Made by a program: the position numbers and the translations under genes. A stretch of 64,000 nt of DNA, taken from Agromyces rhizosphaerae. Its GTDB lineage: Bacteria; Actinomycetota; Actinomycetes; Actinomycetales; Microbacteriaceae. The stretch lies in the NCBI RefSeq assembly GCF_027925245.1, contig NZ_BSDP01000001.1:806001-870000 (forward strand). The letters run 5' to 3'. How positions within the stretch are numbered: the stretch's first letter is position 1; every line of letters begins with the position of its first letter. Shown here one piece after another: positions 50,528 to 60,207 of the stretch. The notes under the pieces were generated by a model. It was not told the origin of the DNA, ran no database searches, and saw only the letters and a list, made by a program, of their open reading frames with translations.

Positions 50528-51175
50528 ATGACGGATGCCCCCGCAGCCGAACGCCGCCCGCAGCGCACCGCCCGCCGCCGCGACGAACTGCTCGAGACCG
50601 CCCTACGCCTGTTCAACGCGCACGGCACCGCCGCCGTGTCGGCGAACCGCATCGCGGCCGCGACCGGCATCAGCCCGGGCAACCTCTACTACTGGTTCCC
50701 GAACAAGCAGGCGATCATCCGTGCGCTGTTCGCGGAGTGGGCGACGGCGTCGACCGCACCTGAGGCGCTGCCGACGGATGCCCCGGACGCACTGCGCGCG
50801 TTCGTCGACGCGCTCGCGGGCCAGCCGCTCGTCACCTCGCGCTTCGCGTTCTTCTCGCGCGAGCTCACCGGCCTCCTCGCCGCCGACCCCGAGCTCGCCG
50901 CCGCGTACCGGGCCAACTTCACCGCCAAGGTCGACGCGATCACGGGGCTCGTCGCGCTGCTGGTCGACGCCGGCCTGCTGCATCCGCTGGCCCCCGGCAC
51001 CGACCCCCGCGAGGTCGTCGTCGCCGCCTGGATCGCCAGCGAGGCGACGCCCGCGTTCCTCGAGGTCGTCGACCCCGAGGCATCCGCCCACACCGCCCCC
51101 GCGGTCTCGACCGCGCTCGTCCGTGCGCTCCTCACCGAGGAGGGCGCACAGGCCCTGCACCCGCCCGCCGACTGA
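50528..51175 (+). CDS. TetR-family transcriptional regulator
   Basis: A 215-residue regulator with the TetR helix-turn-helix (NRIAAATGISPGNLYYWFPN) at about 38-60 and a helical ligand domain. The sequence SPGNLYYWFPNKQAI is typical of a TetR subgroup that also has a C-terminal TetR_C domain. It is followed after 29 nt by the Acg-like flavoprotein, so it probably regulates that gene and itself. Confidence 0.88.
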   Translation: MTDAPAAERRPQRTARRRDELLETALRLFNAHGTAAVSANRIAAATGISPGNLYYWFPNKQAIIRALFAEWATASTAPEALPTDAPDALRAFVDALAGQPLVTSRFAFFSRELTGLLAADPELAAAYRANFTAKVDAITGLVALLVDAGLLHPLAPGTDPREVVVAAWIASEATPAFLEVVDPEASAHTAPAVSTALVRALLTEEGAQALHPPAD

Positions 51176-51204
51176 CACCGGCACCACCTCGGAGAGGACG
51201 CACC

Positions 51205-52446
51205 ATGGCACCGTCCCGACGCACGAAGCAGCACGAGCCCGGCGAGCCGGCAGACAGCCGACCCACGCGCCGCACCGCGCTCACCGCCCTCGGCCTCGGA
51301 GCGGGCGGCCTCGTGCTCGCGGGCGCGGGCGTCGTCGGCGTGCGCGGTGCCCTCAACGGAGTCTGGACCAGCGGCCAGGGCGACCCGTACGAGCTCTGGT
51401 CGGCGTGGCCGACGCTCACCGGACTCGACGCGATCGTCGCCGCCGGCGTCCTCGCCGCCAATCCGCACAACACGCAGGGCTGGCGGTTCCACGTCGACGG
51501 GGCCGACGCCGACGGCGCCGTCATCGAGGTGCGCGACGACGCGAGCAGGCGGATGCCCGTGACCGACCCGTTCTCGCGCGAGCACCGCGCGGGCCTGGGC
51601 TGCGCCGTCGAGAACGTGGTGACGGCGGCCCGCGGGCAGGGCGTCGGTGCCGAGGTCGAGCTGCTGCCGGAGGCATCCGACCCAGAGTTCATCGCGCGCA
51701 TCTCGCTCGCCGCCAGTGCTGCGCCGGGCACGCTCGACCGCGCCCGAGCCGGGGCCATCGCCGAGCGCCACACGAATCGCGGCCCGTTCGCCCCCGGCCC
51801 CGTCGACCCGGCCGACCTCGCCGCACTGGAGGCCCTCGGCGACGACCGTGCCCGGCTCGTGCTCGTGACGGATGCCGCGAACCGCACCGCCCTCGGCGAC
51901 CTCTACGTGCGCGCGACCGAGGGCATCGTCGCCGACGACGAGCAGTCGGTCGAGGCGTTCGCCTGGTTCCGCAACGATCGCGCCGACGTCGACCGCTACC
52001 GCGACGGACTCACGCTCGACGCGCAGGGCCTCGACGCCTTCACGCTCGCGATGGCGAAGCTGCTGCCCGCGACCTCGCGCACGAAGGGCGACGCGTTCTG
52101 GGTCTCGTCGACGCGGGACACCCACACGGCGACGGCCGCCGCCTACGGCGTGATCGTCGTCCACGACGCGCTCGACCCCGCCGCGCAGGTCGCCGGCGGC
52201 CGGCTCCTCCAGCGCCTGCACCTCGAGGCGACCCGGCTCGGCCTCGCGTTCCACCACATGAACCAGGTCACCGAGCGCATCGACCGCGCCCGCGCGACCG
52301 GCGCCGTCGACGCCTACTCCGACGAGTGGGCCGCCCTCATCGGCGCGCCGGCCGCGCAGGGCCTGGTCGCGTTCCGCCTCGGCCACCCCGAGCGCGCCCC
52401 GCGCCCGAGCCCACGCCGAGCCCTCGCCGACGTGGTGACCACCTGA
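51205..52446 (+). CDS. Acg-family FMN-binding protein (nitroreductase-like), Tat signal
   Basis: A 413-residue protein with a twin-arginine-like N-terminus (TRRTALTALGLGAGG) and a double nitroreductase-like domain: ANPHNTQGWRF near the start, RHTNRGPF in the middle and AFHHMNQVTERID near the end, as in the Acg/DosR-linked flavin proteins that sequester FMN. GGAGAGGA precedes the ATG. It may act at the outer face of the membrane. It ends in a hairpin terminator. Confidence 0.8.
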   Translation: MAPSRRTKQHEPGEPADSRPTRRTALTALGLGAGGLVLAGAGVVGVRGALNGVWTSGQGDPYELWSAWPTLTGLDAIVAAGVLAANPHNTQGWRFHVDGADADGAVIEVRDDASRRMPVTDPFSREHRAGLGCAVENVVTAARGQGVGAEVELLPEASDPEFIARISLAASAAPGTLDRARAGAIAERHTNRGPFAPGPVDPADLAALEALGDDRARLVLVTDAANRTALGDLYVRATEGIVADDEQSVEAFAWFRNDRADVDRYRDGLTLDAQGLDAFTLAMAKLLPATSRTKGDAFWVSSTRDTHTATAAAYGVIVVHDALDPAAQVAGGRLLQRLHLEATRLGLAFHHMNQVTERIDRARATGAVDAYSDEWAALIGAPAAQGLVAFRLGHPERAPRPSPRRALADVVTT

Positions 52447-52458
52447 CCCCACCCGAGA

Positions 52459-52508
52459 CCCGTCAGGAAGCTGCGCTTCCGCGCTGCAGAGCGCAGTTTC
52501 TTGACGGG
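52459..52508 (+). terminator. Hairpin terminator after the Acg-like gene
   Basis: An 18-bp stem (52459-52476 with 52491-52508), two G-T pairs, 14-nt loop, 13 nt after the stop codon. Confidence 0.7.
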
Positions 52509-52564
52509 CCTCAGGGCACGAGCGGGCCTCCAGATGTTCCGGGGTTCTTCTCGGGCGTTGACGA

Positions 52565-52601
52565 TCCGCACAACTCAACGGACTCGATGGTCCGTACAAC
52601 T
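52565..52601. repeat. Direct repeat TCCGNACAACT upstream of the lipase gene
   Basis: TCCGCACAACT (52565-52575) and TCCGTACAACT (52591-52601) differ at one base and start 26 bp apart. They could be an activator or repressor site; the lipase ATG is at 52689. Confidence 0.4.
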
Positions 52602-52688
52602 GTGCGCGTCCCCGAAGTTTCGCGGCCCGGCATGGCATCCACCGCTAGCTTTCGTCGTGAATTCCGCTGATCCCAAAGGAGGGACTGT

Positions 52689-53984
52689 ATGCGACGCACA
52701 ACGGTGTGTGCCGTGATCGGGGCTCTGACACTCGGCCTGCTCACCGCGACCCCAGCCAATGCCGAGGGGTCGTTCTACGATCCGCCATCCGAGCTCACCG
52801 GGTCGCCCGGCGAACTCGTCCGCTCCGAGCCGATGCGGCTCGGCGTCTCCGTCGACCACGACGGCGACGTCAGCCCGCTGCCCGGAACCGCCACGCGCAT
52901 CATGTACCAGTCGACGGATGCCCTGGGCGAACCCGTCGCGGTCTCGGGCGTGTACATCGAGCCGTCGAAGTCCTGGCAGGGCGGCGGCGACCGGCCGCTG
53001 GTCTCGTTCGCCGAGGGCACGCAAGGCCAGGGCGACCCGTGCGCACCGTCGCGCACGCTCGAGCAGCTCCTCGTCGTGGAGGACGGCTCGATCTCCATCG
53101 GCTACGAGATCCCGAGCATCTACGCGTTCCTCGACAGGGGCATCGCGGTCGTCGTGACCGACTACATCGGGCTCGGCACGACCGACCGCGTGCACTCGTA
53201 CGTGGTGCGCCTCGACTCGGGCCACGCGGTGCTCGACGCGGCGCGCGTCGCCAGCACGGTGCCCGGCGCGAGCGTGACGGCCGACTCGCCGGTCGGGCTC
53301 TACGGGTACTCGCAGGGCGGTGGCGCCGTGGCATCCGCCGCCGAGCTCGCCCCGACGTACGCGCCCGAGCTCGAGCTGAAGGGCGCCTACGCGGGCGCAC
53401 CCCCGGCAGACCTCGCCGAGGTCATGCAGACCGCCGACCGGACCGCGCTCACGGGGGTCATCGGCTTCGCGCTCAACGGCATCTCGCAGTACGACCCCGC
53501 GCTGGTCGCCGCGCTCGAGCCCGAGCTCAACGCGAATGGTCGGGCCACGCTCGACGCGCTGTCGGAGCGGTGCATCGGCGACGCGCTGCTCGGCACGGGC
53601 ACGGCGTTCGGCTCGACCTCGTCGTGGACCACGAGCGGGAGCTCGCTGTACCAGGTCGCCCAGCGGACGCCGGCGGCGCTCGCGGCGATCGACGCGCAGC
53701 GCATCGGCACGCTCGAGCCCGAGATCCCGGTGATGGTGCTGACCGGTACGAAGGACGACATCGTCGGCCACGACCAGGCGAAGCAGCTCGCGAAGGACTG
53801 GTGCGCGAAGGGCGCGGCGGTCCGCTACGTCTCGGTCGTGCAGCCCGCGTCGTCGCACGGCACCGGCCTGAACCACCTCACGCCGCTCATCACCCGAGCA
53901 GCGCAGGGCCAGTCCTGGCTCGTCGACCGGCTCGAGGGCCGGGCGGCGTACGGCAACTGCGCCTTCCTCCCCGTGCTGCCGTAG
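52689..53984 (+). CDS. Secreted lipase (LIP family, triacylglycerol lipase-like)
   Basis: A 431-residue secreted serine hydrolase. A Sec signal peptide (TLGLLTATPANA) is followed by the mature enzyme; the nucleophile elbow is GYSQGG, the acid probably Asp in TGTKDDIV, and the base His in SSHGTG. Paired cysteines (GDPCAPS, ERCIGD, DWCAKG, GNCAF) fit extracellular disulfides. The ATG has AAAGGAGGG upstream. It matches the fungal/actinobacterial LIP family, which degrades triglycerides or polyesters outside the cell. Confidence 0.88.
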   Translation: MRRTTVCAVIGALTLGLLTATPANAEGSFYDPPSELTGSPGELVRSEPMRLGVSVDHDGDVSPLPGTATRIMYQSTDALGEPVAVSGVYIEPSKSWQGGGDRPLVSFAEGTQGQGDPCAPSRTLEQLLVVEDGSISIGYEIPSIYAFLDRGIAVVVTDYIGLGTTDRVHSYVVRLDSGHAVLDAARVASTVPGASVTADSPVGLYGYSQGGGAVASAAELAPTYAPELELKGAYAGAPPADLAEVMQTADRTALTGVIGFALNGISQYDPALVAALEPELNANGRATLDALSERCIGDALLGTGTAFGSTSSWTTSGSSLYQVAQRTPAALAAIDAQRIGTLEPEIPVMVLTGTKDDIVGHDQAKQLAKDWCAKGAAVRYVSVVQPASSHGTGLNHLTPLITRAAQGQSWLVDRLEGRAAYGNCAFLPVLP

Positions 53985-53989
53985 CACGA

Positions 53990-54037
53990 CGGATGCCCCG
54001 GGCGGCACGTTCCGCTCGGGGCATCCGGCCCCCACGA
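53990..54037. terminator. Hairpin after the lipase gene
   Basis: CGGATGCCCCG (53990-54000) and CGGGGCATCCG (54027-54037) form an 11-bp stem. Its arms contain the CGGATGCC octamer that is common in this part of the window. Confidence 0.65.
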
Positions 54038-54144
54038 CCCCGGTGCGGGGCAGCGGGCGGGAAGGCCGTTGGTCCCTGCCCGGGCGCCGTCGCGGTCGTA
54101 GCGTGGTCGCCGACGGACCAGTCGAGTCGCGGGAGGCGATCGCC

Positions 54145-54543
54145 ATGTCGTTCGGGGAGTCGATCCAGACGGTGTTCCGCAAGTACGCCGAGTTCCGCGG
54201 GCGTGCGACGCGGCCGGAGTACTGGTGGTGGGTGCTGTTCCTCGTGCTCGTGTCGGCGGGGCTGAACGTCTTGAACGTGATCCGGCTCGACGACGGGGTG
54301 CTGCTCGGCTCGATCCTCGGCGGGATCTGGGGGCTGGCCGTGCTGCTGCCGAACCTCGCGGTCACGGTGCGGCGCCTGCGCGACGCGGGCTACGGGTGGG
54401 GGAACCTGTTCTGGCTGCTGCTGCCGGTCGCCGGCTTCATCGTGCTGATCGTGATGACGGCGCAGCCGACGAAGGCCCCGGTGACCGCGCCGCCCGCGGG
54501 CGGCGCTGCTCCCGGCACGCCGCCGCCCGCACCCGCGACCTGA
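54145..54543 (+). CDS. DUF805 membrane protein
   Basis: A 132-residue membrane protein with the DUF805 signature: FRKYAEFRGRATRPEYWWW, four hydrophobic helices and VTVRRLRDAGYGWG before the last two. A Pro/Ala-rich tail follows. The ATG at 54145 (MSFGESIQ) is preceded by GGGAGG. Function unknown; the family occurs in many bacteria as small inner-membrane proteins. Confidence 0.85.
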   Translation: MSFGESIQTVFRKYAEFRGRATRPEYWWWVLFLVLVSAGLNVLNVIRLDDGVLLGSILGGIWGLAVLLPNLAVTVRRLRDAGYGWGNLFWLLLPVAGFIVLIVMTAQPTKAPVTAPPAGGAAPGTPPPAPAT

Positions 54544-54554
54544 GGACTCGCCGC

Positions 54555-55769
54555 TCAGACCCGCGCGAAGACCGCGGCGAGCGCCTGGCCGCCGCCGATG
54601 CACATGGTCTCGAGCGCGAGGTCGCCGTCGAGGTCGGGCAGCTCGTGCGCGAGGGTCGCGAGCATGCGCAGCCCGGTCGCGCCAATCGGGTGCCCGATCG
54701 AGATGCCGCTGCCGCGCGGGTTCAGCCGCGGGTCCTCGGCGTCGAGGCCCCAGTCGGCGAGGCACGCGAGCACCTGCACCGCGAACGCCTCGTTGAGCTC
54801 GATCACGTCGAGGTCGGCGAAGCCGAGGCCCGCGCGTTCGAGCGCGCGGTTCGCGGCGGGCACCGGCGCGACGCCGAAGCGCAGCGGGTCGTTGCCCGCG
54901 GCGGCCCACGACACGAGGCGCAGCACCGGGGTCAGTCCCAGCGACTCCGCCCGCTCCGGGGTCGTCACGATGCAGGCGGCGGCCGCGTCGTTCTGGCCGC
55001 TGGCGTTGCCGGCGGTCACGGTGGCGTCCGGGTCGTTCCGCCCGAGGATCGCCCGCAACCCGCCGAGCGCCTCGAGCGTCGTGTCGGCCCGCGGGTGCTC
55101 GTCGCGGTCGACGACCGTCGCGCCGCGCCGCCCGGGCACCGTGACCGGCACGGTCTCGGCGTCGAAGGCGCCCGACTCCCAGGCCGCGACGGCACGCTGG
55201 TGCGAGCGCAGCGCGAGCGCGTCCTGCGCGGCACGCGAGATGCCGTACTCGCGCCGCAGCAGCTCGGCCGACCCGACGTTGCCCTCGGGCGTGGGGAATC
55301 GCGAGCCGCCGACCGTCTCGCGGCCGCGGCCGAGCGCGTCGTGCAGCATGAGCCCGCCAGCGGGCAGCCCGCGCCGCCCCTCCTCGGTATAGAGGGGTGC
55401 GTTCGACATCGACTCGGCGCCGAGGGCGACCACCACGTCGGATGCCCCGGTCTGCACCTCCATCGCCGCGTTGACCACGGCCTGCAGGCCCGATCCGCAG
55501 CGGCGGTCGAGCTGGTAGCCGCCCGTGGTCACGGGGAAGCCCGCGTCGAGCGCGGCGACCCGGCCGAACGCCGGCGACTCCATGGTCGGGTACCCCTGCG
55601 AGCCGATCACGCCGTCGACCGCGGCGGGGTCGATGCCGGTGCGCTCGAGCAGCGCCTCGAGCACCGTCACCGCCAGGGTGCGCGCGTGCACGGGCGCGAG
55701 CGCCCCGCCGAAGCGCCCGACGGGCGTGCGCAGGGGCGCGCAGATGACCGCGGTGCGCAGCTCGGTCAC
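54555..55769 (-). CDS. pcaF: 3-oxoadipyl-CoA thiolase
   Basis: A 404-residue thiolase that would split 3-oxoadipyl-CoA into succinyl-CoA and acetyl-CoA. The acylated Cys91 (RRCGSGLQA), the GHPIGATG histidine and the CIGGGQALA cysteine are all present. The GTG at 55769 overlaps the pcaJ stop (GTGA). It is the last gene of the pca operon and its position after pcaIJ supports the pathway role over a fatty-acid thiolase. Confidence 0.9.
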   Translation of the reverse strand: MTELRTAVICAPLRTPVGRFGGALAPVHARTLAVTVLEALLERTGIDPAAVDGVIGSQGYPTMESPAFGRVAALDAGFPVTTGGYQLDRRCGSGLQAVVNAAMEVQTGASDVVVALGAESMSNAPLYTEEGRRGLPAGGLMLHDALGRGRETVGGSRFPTPEGNVGSAELLRREYGISRAAQDALALRSHQRAVAAWESGAFDAETVPVTVPGRRGATVVDRDEHPRADTTLEALGGLRAILGRNDPDATVTAGNASGQNDAAAACIVTTPERAESLGLTPVLRLVSWAAAGNDPLRFGVAPVPAANRALERAGLGFADLDVIELNEAFAVQVLACLADWGLDAEDPRLNPRGSGISIGHPIGATGLRMLATLAHELPDLDGDLALETMCIGGGQALAAVFARV

Positions 55770-56413
55770 GCCGCCACCCCCTCGGCGACGGTGAACGGCG
55801 CCTCCGTGGCATCCGTCACCTGCTCCAGGGTCACGTCGGGCGCGAGCTCGATGAGCACCAGCCCGGAATCGGTCACGTCGAACACCGCGAGGTCGGTGAT
55901 GATGCGGTCGACGCAGCCCCGGCCCGTGAGCGGCAGCGTGCACTGCGGCACGATCTTCGACGAGCCGTTCTTCGCCACGTGCTCCATCACGACGAGCACG
56001 TGCTCGGCGCCGTTGACGAGGTCCATCGCCCCGCCCATGCCCTTGACCATCTTGCCGGGCACGGCCCAGTTGGCGATGTCGCCGCCCTCGGACACCTGCA
56101 TCGCCCCGAGCACGGCGTGCGTGACCCGCCCGCCGCGGATCATGCCGAAGCTCGACGCCGAATCGAAGTACGCCGCCCCCGGCACGACCGTCACGGTCTC
56201 CTTGCCGGCGTTGATGAGCTTCGGGTCCTCCTCGCCCTCCCACGGGTAGGGGCCGACGCCGAGGATGCCGTTCTCCGAGTGCAGCACGACCTCGACGCCC
56301 TCGGGCAGGTGGTTCGGAATGAGCGTCGGCAGTCCGATGCCCAGGTTCACGTACGAGCCGTCCTCGAGCTCGCGGGCCGCGCGCGCGGCCATCTCGTCGC
56401 GGGTCAGCGGCAT
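55766..56413 (-). CDS. pcaJ: 3-oxoadipate CoA-transferase, beta subunit
   Basis: A 215-residue CoA-transferase beta chain. The catalytic glutamate is Glu47 in [28 protein letters not shown] and the end motif [12 protein letters not shown] are normal. It transfers CoA from succinyl-CoA to 3-oxoadipate with PcaI. The start shares one base with the pcaI stop (TGATG), consistent with coupled synthesis of equal subunits. A succinyl-CoA:acetoacetate transferase is the alternative, but the operon argues for PcaJ. Confidence 0.9.
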   Translation of the reverse strand: MPLTRDEMAARAARELEDGSYVNLGIGLPTLIPNHLPEGVEVVLHSENGILGVGPYPWEGEEDPKLINAGKETVTVVPGAAYFDSASSFGMIRGGRVTHAVLGAMQVSEGGDIANWAVPGKMVKGMGGAMDLVNGAEHVLVVMEHVAKNGSSKIVPQCTLPLTGRGCVDRIITDLAVFDVTDSGLVLIELAPDVTLEQVTDATEAPFTVAEGVAA

Positions 56414-57192
56414 CAGACGTCTCCTCGGGTGCGCACGGTGACCTTCTCGATCGGCAGGTCGGCCGACTGCTCGGGCGTGAGCTCGACGACGCGGTCGACG
56501 TAGATGCCGGGCAGGTGGATGTCGTCGGGGTCGAGCACGCCCGGCTCGACGAGCTCGTCGACCTCGGCGATCGTGACCTTGCCGGCCATGCCCGCGAGCG
56601 GGTTGAAGTTGCGGGTGGCCTTCTCGAACCGGAGGTTGCCGTGCCGATCTCCGACGGCGGCACGGACCAGCCCGTAGTCGGTGCGGATCGCCTGCTCGAG
56701 CACGTACTCGCGGCTCGCGCCGAACGTGTCGAACGGGCGCAGCTCCTTCGGGTCGCTCGCGAGGGCCACCTGGCCGTCGGGCGCGTAGCGCAGCGGCATC
56801 CCGCCGTCGGAGACCGCGGTGCCCGCACCGGTCGCGGTGTAGAACGCGGGGATGCCGACGCCGCCGGCACGCAGCCGCTCGGCGAGCGTGCCCTGCGGGG
56901 TGAGCTCGACCTCGACCTCGCCCGACAGGTACTGCCTGCCGAACTCCTTGTTCTCGCCGATGTAGCTGGCGATGATGCGGCGGATGCGGCCGTCGGCGAG
57001 CAGCAGCCCGAGGCCCCAGCCGTCGACGCCGCAGTTGTTCGACACGATCTCGAGCTCGTCGACCTCGCGGGCGAGCAGCGCGCGGATCAGCACGATCGGC
57101 ACGCCCGAGAGCCCGAACCCGCCGACGGCGAGCGACGATCCCGACGGGATGTCGGCGACGGCCTCGTCGGCCGACGCGTACGTCTTGTCCAT
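56413..57192 (-). CDS. pcaI: 3-oxoadipate CoA-transferase, alpha subunit
   Basis: A 259-residue CoA-transferase alpha chain with the glycine-rich [21 protein letters not shown], the SYIGENKEF loop and [20 protein letters not shown]. It pairs with PcaJ. The ATG at 57192 is 17 nt after the pcaL stop and is preceded by GGAGG. Length and motifs match the two-subunit SCOT type. Confidence 0.9.
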   Translation of the reverse strand: MDKTYASADEAVADIPSGSSLAVGGFGLSGVPIVLIRALLAREVDELEIVSNNCGVDGWGLGLLLADGRIRRIIASYIGENKEFGRQYLSGEVEVELTPQGTLAERLRAGGVGIPAFYTATGAGTAVSDGGMPLRYAPDGQVALASDPKELRPFDTFGASREYVLEQAIRTDYGLVRAAVGDRHGNLRFEKATRNFNPLAGMAGKVTIAEVDELVEPGVLDPDDIHLPGIYVDRVVELTPEQSADLPIEKVTVRTRGDV

Positions 57193-57209
57193 GTGTTCCT
57201 CCGGTCGGG

Positions 57210-58448
57210 TCAGTGCGGGTCGGTCGAGCCGGGCTCGGGGTCCGATGCACGGTCGGATGCCTCGTCGGCGGCGACCTCCGCGAACACCTCGCGTGCGATC
57301 GCGAGGCCGCCGTTCACGGGCGGCAGCCCGGCGTAGAGCGCGGTGTGCAGCAGCACCTCCGAGATCTCGTCGGGGCTGAGGCCGTTCCGCAGCGCGGCGC
57401 GCACGTGCATGCGCAGCTCGGCCTCGTGGCCGCTCGTGACGAGGCTCGCGAGCGTGGCGATCGAGCGCTCGCGGCGGCTCAGGCCGGGGCGCGACCAGAT
57501 CTCGCCCCACGCGTAGCGCGTGATGAAGTCCTGGAACGCGGCCGTCTCGGGGGTCGTGCCGGCGATCGCGCGATCGACGTGCGCGTCGCCGAGCACCCCA
57601 CGGCGGGTCTGCATGCCGCGGGCATGGGCGGCGGATGCCTCGGCGCCGGCCTCCGTGCGCAGGATGTGGCCGAGCAGCAGGTCGGCCGCCGCATCCGGCG
57701 CCTCGAGCACCGCGAGGTGGGAGACGTCGTCGAGCTCCACGTGCACGGCGTCGGGCATCGCGTCGGCCATCTCCTGCATCGAGGCCGGCGTGGTCACGGC
57801 GTCGTGCTGGCCGCTCACGAGCAGCGCGGGCACGTCGATCGCGGGCAGGTCGGCCGTGCGGTCGAACCCGGCCAGCGCCTCGGCGCAGCGCGCGTACGAG
57901 TCGTCGTCGATCTCCACCAGTGCGTGCAGCGCGCGCGAGCCGGCCCCGTCGTCGGCGCCCAGGAACCCGGGCGCGAACCAGCGCTCGGCGCTGCCGGTCA
58001 CGAGCGACGCGGTGCCGCTCGCGCGCACCGACGCGGCCCGGTCGGCCCAGCCGTCGGGCGTGCCGATGCGCGCGCCGCTGCACGAGTCGAACAGGCTGCG
58101 CACCCGGTCGGGATGGGCGGCGGCCAGCTCGAGCGCGACCGTGCCGCCGAGCGAGACGCCACCGACGTGGAACGCGCCGCCGCCGGCCTCGTCGACGATC
58201 GCGAGCACCGCCTCGGCGAGCTCGGCGATCGTGAAGGGCTCGGTCGCGACGGGGCTCGCGCCGTGGCCGGGCAGGTCGACGCGCAGGATGCGCAGGCGCG
58301 CCCCCGCGGCGTCGGCGCGCAGGCGGGCGACGACGCCGTCCCACAGCGCGGTCGTGGTGCCGAGCGACGGCAGCAGCACCAGCAGCGGCTGGGTGCCGGC
58401 GGCGACGGTGCCGGGCGCGAACGATCCGCGCAGCACGGGCACGCTCAT
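57210..58448 (-). CDS. pcaL: 3-oxoadipate enol-lactonase / 4-carboxymuconolactone decarboxylase fusion
   Basis: A 412-residue fusion that does two successive steps. Residues 1-265 are an alpha/beta hydrolase (PcaD part): nucleophile Ser99 in GGVSLGG, catalytic His in [11 protein letters not shown]. After a linker, residues about 275-395 are a PcaC-like CMD domain ([48 protein letters not shown]). The fusion is known as PcaL in actinobacteria. The start overlaps the pcaB stop (ATGA). A short acidic tail follows the CMD domain. Confidence 0.93.
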   Translation of the reverse strand: MSVPVLRGSFAPGTVAAGTQPLLVLLPSLGTTTALWDGVVARLRADAAGARLRILRVDLPGHGASPVATEPFTIAELAEAVLAIVDEAGGGAFHVGGVSLGGTVALELAAAHPDRVRSLFDSCSGARIGTPDGWADRAASVRASGTASLVTGSAERWFAPGFLGADDGAGSRALHALVEIDDDSYARCAEALAGFDRTADLPAIDVPALLVSGQHDAVTTPASMQEMADAMPDAVHVELDDVSHLAVLEAPDAAADLLLGHILRTEAGAEASAAHARGMQTRRGVLGDAHVDRAIAGTTPETAAFQDFITRYAWGEIWSRPGLSRRERSIATLASLVTSGHEAELRMHVRAALRNGLSPDEISEVLLHTALYAGLPPVNGGLAIAREVFAEVAADEASDRASDPEPGSTDPH

Positions 58449-59632
58449 GCGTCTCCTCCTGGGTTCGATGCGTCACGGACGGCGGCGAACCGGGCGACGG
58501 CCCGGTCGACGATGCGGTCGGATGCCGCGAGCACGACGTCGTCCGCCGCCCCGACGCCGCTCGCGGCGAGCAGGTCCGCGGCACGCTCGGGGTCGAACGT
58601 CATGCCGCCGCCGAGCCGCGCCGATGCGGCCGACGCCGACTCGGCGAGCGCGAGCAGCCGGCGGAACGCGCCCCAGCCGGCGTGCCACTCCCCCGCGGGC
58701 CGCTCGTCGGCGGCGGACGCGGCGGCGGTCGCGGTCGCGACGAGCCCGGGGGCCTCGACCGCGGCGGCGGTGAGCGCCACCGCGTCGACGGGGTTGCGCT
58801 TGTGCGGCATGGCCGATGAGCCGCCGCCGCCCGCGAGCACGACCTCGCCGAGCTCGGGGCGGGAGAGCAGGGTGGCGTCGCGTCCGATGCGCCCGAGCGC
58901 CGCGACCACGGTCGAGGCCGCGTGCGCGACCGCGAGCACCGCGCTGCGCTCGGTGTGCCAGGAGCGGCCGGGATCGGCGAGCCCGAGACGCGCGGCGAGC
59001 GCCGCGCGCACCTCGTCGGCGGCGCCGGGGCGCCCGGCCGCGGCATCCGCCTTCACGCCCGTGCCGACCGCGCCGCCGAACTGCACCGGGAACTCCAGCG
59101 CGTCGATCGCGGCCACGGCGGAGGACACGCCGTCGAGCCAGTCGGCGGCGAGCACGCCGAGCGTCGACGGGGCGGCCGGCCGGGCGAGCGTGCGGGCCAC
59201 CCGCGGGTCGCGGCGACCCGTCACGGCGAGCGCCGCGAGCGCCGAGCCCGACGCCAGCAGCCGGTCGCGCGCGTCGGCGAGCGCGCGCGAGGCGACGAGC
59301 ATGAGCGCCGAGTCGACGACGTCCTGGCTCGTCGCGCCGAGGTGCAGGTGGGCGGAGGACTCGCCGGCGTCCTCGAGCTGCGCGCTCAGCAGCGGCACGA
59401 GCGCGACCACCACGACCCCGTCGCGGGCCACGCCCTCGACGAGCGATGCGCGATCGAGCGCGCCGGCGTCGAGCACCGCGGCCGCGGCGTCGTGCGGCTC
59501 GCCGAGCACGTCGCCCCAGGCGCCGAGCAGCGCCGCCTCGACGTCGACCATCGCGCGCAGCACCTCGTCGTCGCCGGTCGCCGACGCGCCGGCGCCGGCG
59601 GGGTCCAGCAGACCCCACGAGGCTGCGGTCAT
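58445..59632 (-). CDS. pcaB: 3-carboxy-cis,cis-muconate cycloisomerase
   Basis: A 395-residue member of the fumarase/argininosuccinate-lyase superfamily. The signature loop GGSSAMPHKRNPVDA with the catalytic serine region and the N-terminal HLHLGATSQDVVDSA are clear. It cyclises 3-carboxymuconate to 4-carboxymuconolactone. ATGA overlaps join it to pcaG upstream and pcaL downstream. The length is slightly short of the roughly 450 residues of many PcaB proteins, mainly at the C-terminus. Confidence 0.92.
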   Translation of the reverse strand: MTAASWGLLDPAGAGASATGDDEVLRAMVDVEAALLGAWGDVLGEPHDAAAAVLDAGALDRASLVEGVARDGVVVVALVPLLSAQLEDAGESSAHLHLGATSQDVVDSALMLVASRALADARDRLLASGSALAALAVTGRRDPRVARTLARPAAPSTLGVLAADWLDGVSSAVAAIDALEFPVQFGGAVGTGVKADAAAGRPGAADEVRAALAARLGLADPGRSWHTERSAVLAVAHAASTVVAALGRIGRDATLLSRPELGEVVLAGGGGSSAMPHKRNPVDAVALTAAAVEAPGLVATATAAASAADERPAGEWHAGWGAFRRLLALAESASAASARLGGGMTFDPERAADLLAASGVGAADDVVLAASDRIVDRAVARFAAVRDASNPGGDA

Positions 59633-60207
59633 ATCTCCGTACCGTAGTCGAGGAACACGGTCTCGCCCTCGCCCTGCAGCACGATGTCGAAGCGGTACGA
59701 GCGCTCGGCGTCGGGCACCGCGATCAGCGTGTCGCGACGGCCCTCGTCGATGCGGCCGAGCAGCGGGTCGCTCGCGTTCGCCTCGGCCTCGTCGCCGAAG
59801 TACGCGCGCGTGAAGAGGTGCTGCAGGATGCCGCGGCCGAACACCGCGACGAGCAGGTACGGGGCCGAGCCCTCGCGCATGGCACCGGGCTTGATGGTCG
59901 TGAACGAGTAGTTCCCGGCGCGGTCGGCGGCCGAGCGGCCGAAGCCGGCGAACCCGTGCTGGTCGCGGTCGAACGAGCCCAGCTCGGTGGACGGCCTGCC
60001 GGTAGCATCCGCCCCCCAGATCTCCACGAACGCGTCGGGCACGCCCTCGCCGGCGCCGTCGAGCACCCGGCCGTGCAGTCGCACGGCGTCGGGCTGCCAG
60101 GGCGCGCGCACGTCGGGGCCGCCCGCGTAGGGCAGGGCGTAGCCGAAGAACGGACCGACCGTCTGCGACGGGGTCTGCAGGTACTCGTGCTCGGACTGCT
60201 CAGGCAT
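59629..60207 (-). CDS. pcaG: Protocatechuate 3,4-dioxygenase, alpha subunit
   Basis: A 192-residue intradiol dioxygenase alpha chain: TPSQTVGPFFGYALPY at the N-terminus, VPDAFVEIWGADATG and FTTIKPGAM in the core. Alpha chains lack the iron ligands, as here. It overlaps pcaH by 8 nt and pcaB by 4 nt. With PcaH it forms the ring-cleaving enzyme converting protocatechuate to 3-carboxymuconate. Confidence 0.94.
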   Translation of the reverse strand: MPEQSEHEYLQTPSQTVGPFFGYALPYAGGPDVRAPWQPDAVRLHGRVLDGAGEGVPDAFVEIWGADATGRPSTELGSFDRDQHGFAGFGRSAADRAGNYSFTTIKPGAMREGSAPYLLVAVFGRGILQHLFTRAYFGDEAEANASDPLLGRIDEGRRDTLIAVPDAERSYRFDIVLQGEGETVFLDYGTEI

